This document shows positions 61,276-64,000 of a stretch of 64,000 nt of DNA, piece after piece. Source of the DNA: Planctomycetaceae bacterium (GTDB lineage Bacteria > Planctomycetota > Planctomycetia > Planctomycetales > Planctomycetaceae); contig JAKFUG010000008.1 in the NCBI GenBank assembly GCA_021732785.1, positions 62,001-126,000 on the forward strand, read 5' to 3'. Position 1 is the stretch's first letter, and each line of letters starts with the position of its first letter. A model generated the notes under the pieces. That model was not told the DNA's origin. It worked only from the letters and a program-made list of their open reading frames with translations, and searched no databases. A program made the translations under genes and the position numbers.

Positions 61276-64000
61276 CTACCGGCGTGGCTCGCGATCGGTT
61301 TCGGTATTGCGCGGCGGGCCGCGAAAGGTCGGCGGCGGTCCGTTCGATCGTGGTTCGAACGCGCCCAGGAATTGTTTCATCGCGGCGTCCAACTCCGGAA
61401 ACGGCACGACGCGGGCATCCGGAGTCGCAATCGAACCCCGCACTTCCACGGCGAGCCATCCCTGACTCATTTGATTCACCAGCCCCACAATTTCCCGCAG
61501 GCCGGGAATGGGGACCGCATTCCGCGGCTGCATCGTGAAGAAGTCGAGATTGATTTTGCCATCGAAGCGGACAATGCCCCGCCCGCGCAAGCTGAGTGAT
61601 GGTCCCACTAAATCGATGGCCTGAAACTCGAAGCGCTCGTTGCGCACGCCGAACAGAAAATTCGCGTAATTGAAGGCGCTGCGATTGACGGGCTGAAACT
61701 GGGGCAACTGAAAAATTTGCAGGAAGACCGGGAGTTCGTACAACGCCGCCGGGCTGATTTGCAGTTGGCCGTCGCCCATGAGCGCACTGGCGGAGTAACC
61801 CGTCCCGCGGAGATCCATCCAGGCATTCATCAAGCCGCGCACGTTGCTGTGACCGCGAAGGTGTTCCTGCGCATACCGCTCGAGACTGGCCCCATTCAAC
61901 TCCAGATGGGCGGTATATTTCACATCCTGCATCAGGTCGACAATGGCATCGAGCTTCGCGTCCCCCTGGTACGCCGTGCCGATGACCCGCGCCGTGGGGG
62001 CGATGGCAAACGCCGCATCGGGTTTGATGGGCCGTGCCAGTTGCGCCGAGCCGACCACCAGTTGCTGGTCGCGCAAGCGGAACGGGCCGGCAATTTTGGT
62101 AATGCGATGGTCTCGAAATACTGCGAGGGAATCGAGATCCATGCGGCCATCGAGCGCGGCTTTCACACCGTCCCATTGGCCTTCGAGGTCTACGCGGCCG
62201 TGGACGTCATCGATTCGCAAGCCCGCGTTGAGACTGCAACCGGCGAGATGAATTCGAAGCTTCCAATCGGCTTGAATCGGACCGTTGAGTTGCGCCGGCC
62301 CATAGAACGTGACCGGACCCTCAAAGGAAAATCGACCGACCGGATTGAGCGTGTCAACCACTTGTTTCAGCGGACCGGCAAGCGTACGGCGGAACGCGGG
62401 CGTGGGCGAAAGGTCGTCCACATGGAGCGTTTTCAGGGCGACCGTCCAGGGCGTCACGCAGTTCGCTTCCCCGGTGGCCCGCACCTGCGTGTCATCGTGC
62501 CGGGCGGACAGCGAGCGGATGGTCACCAGATTTCGTTGAAAGTCATAACCGAAGTCTCCGGCAACATCCTGAAAAGGGAAGGGGAAGTCGCGCATCTGAC
62601 ACGCTCCCTCAGTGAGTGTCAGTTTGGGAACATCGACTCGCGCGGGTTGCCCCGGACTCCAGTCGACTTGCGTGCTGAGTTCGATTCGGCCACTGGGATT
62701 GAAGGCCTCCCACACTTCCTGTAGATGGGGCGATAATGCCGAGTACAAAGCGCGATCGAGCGAGGCATTCGTCGCGGTGACATCCAACTGCAGCCGACCC
62801 GGACCCTGGGCGCGATCGTATTGCCCACTTCCCGACAGGATGGCACCGTCGTGTTGCCCTTTGAGTTCCTGAAACGTGATGAGGTCGCCGATCCAGTTGA
62901 TCTTGCCGCTGAGATCGGTCACGGCATACGGAAAGCCGGTGAACTGCAACGAAGCGCCCTGCACGATGGCGCGCAATTCCACGTCATGCTTCTGATTGAG
63001 CCCCGGCGGCCGGATGACGCGCAGCCAGGCGTTGCCTTTGCCACGCAACCGAAGAGCGACCAGCGTTTGCTGGACCTGCTGCGGTGAGGCGTTGATCAAA
63101 GCGTCATCGATGGGAACGTTGTCGGCGCGAATGTCGTACAGCGCTTCCCCTTCGGGGCCGGGGTTACGGACATTGCCGACCATCGAGACCAGCACCTGCC
63201 CCGCGCGGCCGGTCCCGTGAATCTGCACGACATCATCGTGCCAGGAAAGGGTTCCCTGAACATCCTGCACCGGATACGGGAATCGCTCCTGGGTGACGCG
63301 GCCTTCCGACAAACTGGCATCGGCGGTAAAGATCCACGGCTGGCCCGGAGTCAGCGTCGCTCGTGCTGTGCCATCGCAGAAACCGCTCAAGGCCAGCGAA
63401 TCCACGATTTTCTGTAGCGCCATCGGCAAGCGGTCGACCGTCGCGGCATCGATCGGCAGCTTCGTCGCTTTCAAAGAGAGATCCACCGCCCCGGTGCGAT
63501 CCGCCCGCCCATCGAGGATCAACTGCGTCCGCCCATTCACCGCTTTGAACCCGCGGATCACGACCTGCGATCCATTCGTGGAGATCGATCCCTGCAAGCC
63601 CCGCAGCGGATACGGCACCACCTCATGCGTGAGTTGGCCGTCTTGAATCTTCGCGTGCAGCAGGAACTCGGGTGGCGCTTCGGGATCGGCTTGCCGAGCC
63701 TGCAAACTCAGCGATGTCACCAGATTCAATCCCAGATCGAGTGGTGACTGCGACCGCCGGGCGAGGGCTTCCGGGGCGTTCGCGGCGGGGACTTTCTCGT
63801 GCAGCCATTGATGACCGGCCTGCAAACGCGCCGGTAAATCGGGGATGAATCGCTGCGCCAATTGCAGCGTGGTGGGATCGATCGAGAGCCGCTGCACGTC
63901 GGCCTGCATCTGCCACGCCGCGGCTTCGAGGGGGACGGTTCCCTGTGCCGTCATCAATCCGGTGAGATCGCTGCGGGCCGACACATTCACCGCATACGAT
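61276..64000 (-). CDS. Large AsmA-like protein, N-terminus outside window
   Basis: At least 908 residues, frame open to the window edge. The C-terminal ~200 residues are AsmA-like: MGDGQLQISPAALYELPVFLQIFQLPQFQPVNRSAFNYANFLFGVRNERFEFQAIDLVGPSLSLRGRGIVRFDGKINLDFFTMQPR, typical of AsmA_2/DUF3971-type outer-membrane homeostasis or lipid-transport proteins. The rest is repeating beta segments (VQDVQGTLSWHDDVVQIHGTG, VTDLSGKINWIGDLITFQELKGQHDGA, FQDVAGDFGYDFQRNLVTIRSLSARHDDTQ), i.e. a long beta groove. Family proteins bridge the periplasm and carry lipids. The C-terminal tail is Pro/Arg-rich. Confidence 0.85.
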   Translation of the reverse strand, partial: SYAVNVSARSDLTGLMTAQGTVPLEAAAWQMQADVQRLSIDPTTLQLAQRFIPDLPARLQAGHQWLHEKVPAANAPEALARRSQSPLDLGLNLVTSLSLQARQADPEAPPEFLLHAKIQDGQLTHEVVPYPLRGLQGSISTNGSQVVIRGFKAVNGRTQLILDGRADRTGAVDLSLKATKLPIDAATVDRLPMALQKIVDSLALSGFCDGTARATLTPGQPWIFTADASLSEGRVTQERFPYPVQDVQGTLSWHDDVVQIHGTGRAGQVLVSMVGNVRNPGPEGEALYDIRADNVPIDDALINASPQQVQQTLVALRLRGKGNAWLRVIRPPGLNQKHDVELRAIVQGASLQFTGFPYAVTDLSGKINWIGDLITFQELKGQHDGAILSGSGQYDRAQGPGRLQLDVTATNASLDRALYSALSPHLQEVWEAFNPSGRIELSTQVDWSPGQPARVDVPKLTLTEGACQMRDFPFPFQDVAGDFGYDFQRNLVTIRSLSARHDDTQVRATGEANCVTPWTVALKTLHVDDLSPTPAFRRTLAGPLKQVVDTLNPVGRFSFEGPVTFYGPAQLNGPIQADWKLRIHLAGCSLNAGLRIDDVHGRVDLEGQWDGVKAALDGRMDLDSLAVFRDHRITKIAGPFRLRDQQLVVGSAQLARPIKPDAAFAIAPTARVIGTAYQGDAKLDAIVDLMQDVKYTAHLELNGASLERYAQEHLRGHSNVRGLMNAWMDLRGTGYSASALMGDGQLQISPAALYELPVFLQIFQLPQFQPVNRSAFNYANFLFGVRNERFEFQAIDLVGPSLSLRGRGIVRFDGKINLDFFTMQPRNAVPIPGLREIVGLVNQMSQGWLAVEVRGSIATPDARVVPFPELDAAMKQFLGAFEPRSNGPPPTFRGPPRNTETDREPRR

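Noticed and set aside
1-64000. tRNA, rRNA, riboswitch or phage attachment site
   Set aside because: No cloverleaf, conserved T-loop context or known riboswitch core was recognised; absence is by eye only and not a formal scan.

Overview
The window looks like a chromosomal segment of a planctomycete (Planctomycetota, probably order Planctomycetales). That rests on the family mix: DUF1559 pseudopilin-like and DUF1501 Tat-type proteins, secreted PQQ-like beta-propellers, a Tat-exported Gfo/Idh/MocA oxidoreductase, two Uma2-type nucleases, a GYF_2 protein, an ABC-permease/CPBP-protease fusion, paired DUF1573 proteins, many GTG/TTG starts and short dispersed palindromic repeats between genes. No rRNA, tRNA or CRISPR array was seen.

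Layout. 1-3.9 kb: release factor RF1 (cut by the window edge), ribosomal protein bL31, a TadB-like platform protein and a DUF1559 pseudopilin. 4-15 kb: a membrane protein, then three secreted PQQ-like propellers interleaved with a Uma2 nuclease, an iron alcohol dehydrogenase, a HemN/HemW-like radical SAM protein and a DUF1501 protein. 15-24 kb: NatA/NatB-type ABC exporter with a CPBP protease domain, Gfo/Idh/MocA oxidoreductase, OprP-like porin, DMT transporter, threonine dehydrogenase and a divergent XRE-cupin regulator. 24.5-28 kb: Uma2, a SnoaL-like protein and a type IIA topoisomerase A subunit. 28.5-31 kb: a run of four secreted Pro/aromatic-rich proteins of unknown function. 31-36.3 kb: TPR protein, GYF_2 protein, small HTH protein, ParDE toxin-antitoxin, GT2 glycosyltransferase. 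36.4-40.6 kb: a REP-associated transposase bracketed by its repeats, sucD, and an intact IS4-type insertion sequence. 40.6-45.7 kb: two tiny paralogous membrane proteins, a fused MFS/spermidine-synthase-like protein, a DUF4375 protein and a ferritin-like protein. 45.7-52.6 kb: a leftward cluster (secreted protein with C-terminal anchor, DUF1573-like pair, two Cys-rich secreted peptides) facing a PAS histidine kinase/FixJ-type regulator pair. 52.6-64 kb: GT-C-like and YfhO-like membrane proteins, uS14, quinone oxidoreductase, PaaK-like adenylating enzyme, methyltransferase and a large AsmA-like protein cut by the right edge.

The most unusual features are: (1) the density and variety of palindromic REP-like repeats, with one family present four times, one copy in frame inside a membrane-protein gene and another inside or beside a secreted protein's start, next to a RAYT locus carrying a different REP family; (2) two tandem 52- and 58-residue membrane proteins sharing an FNWFxPWRW motif, one apparently starting with ACG; (3) the Cys-rich peptide/DUF1573 cluster facing a two-component system; (4) the four-gene secreted aromatic-rich operon; (5) a topoisomerase A subunit with an altered quinolone pocket. 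Functional links between neighbours are inference from order, spacing and strand.
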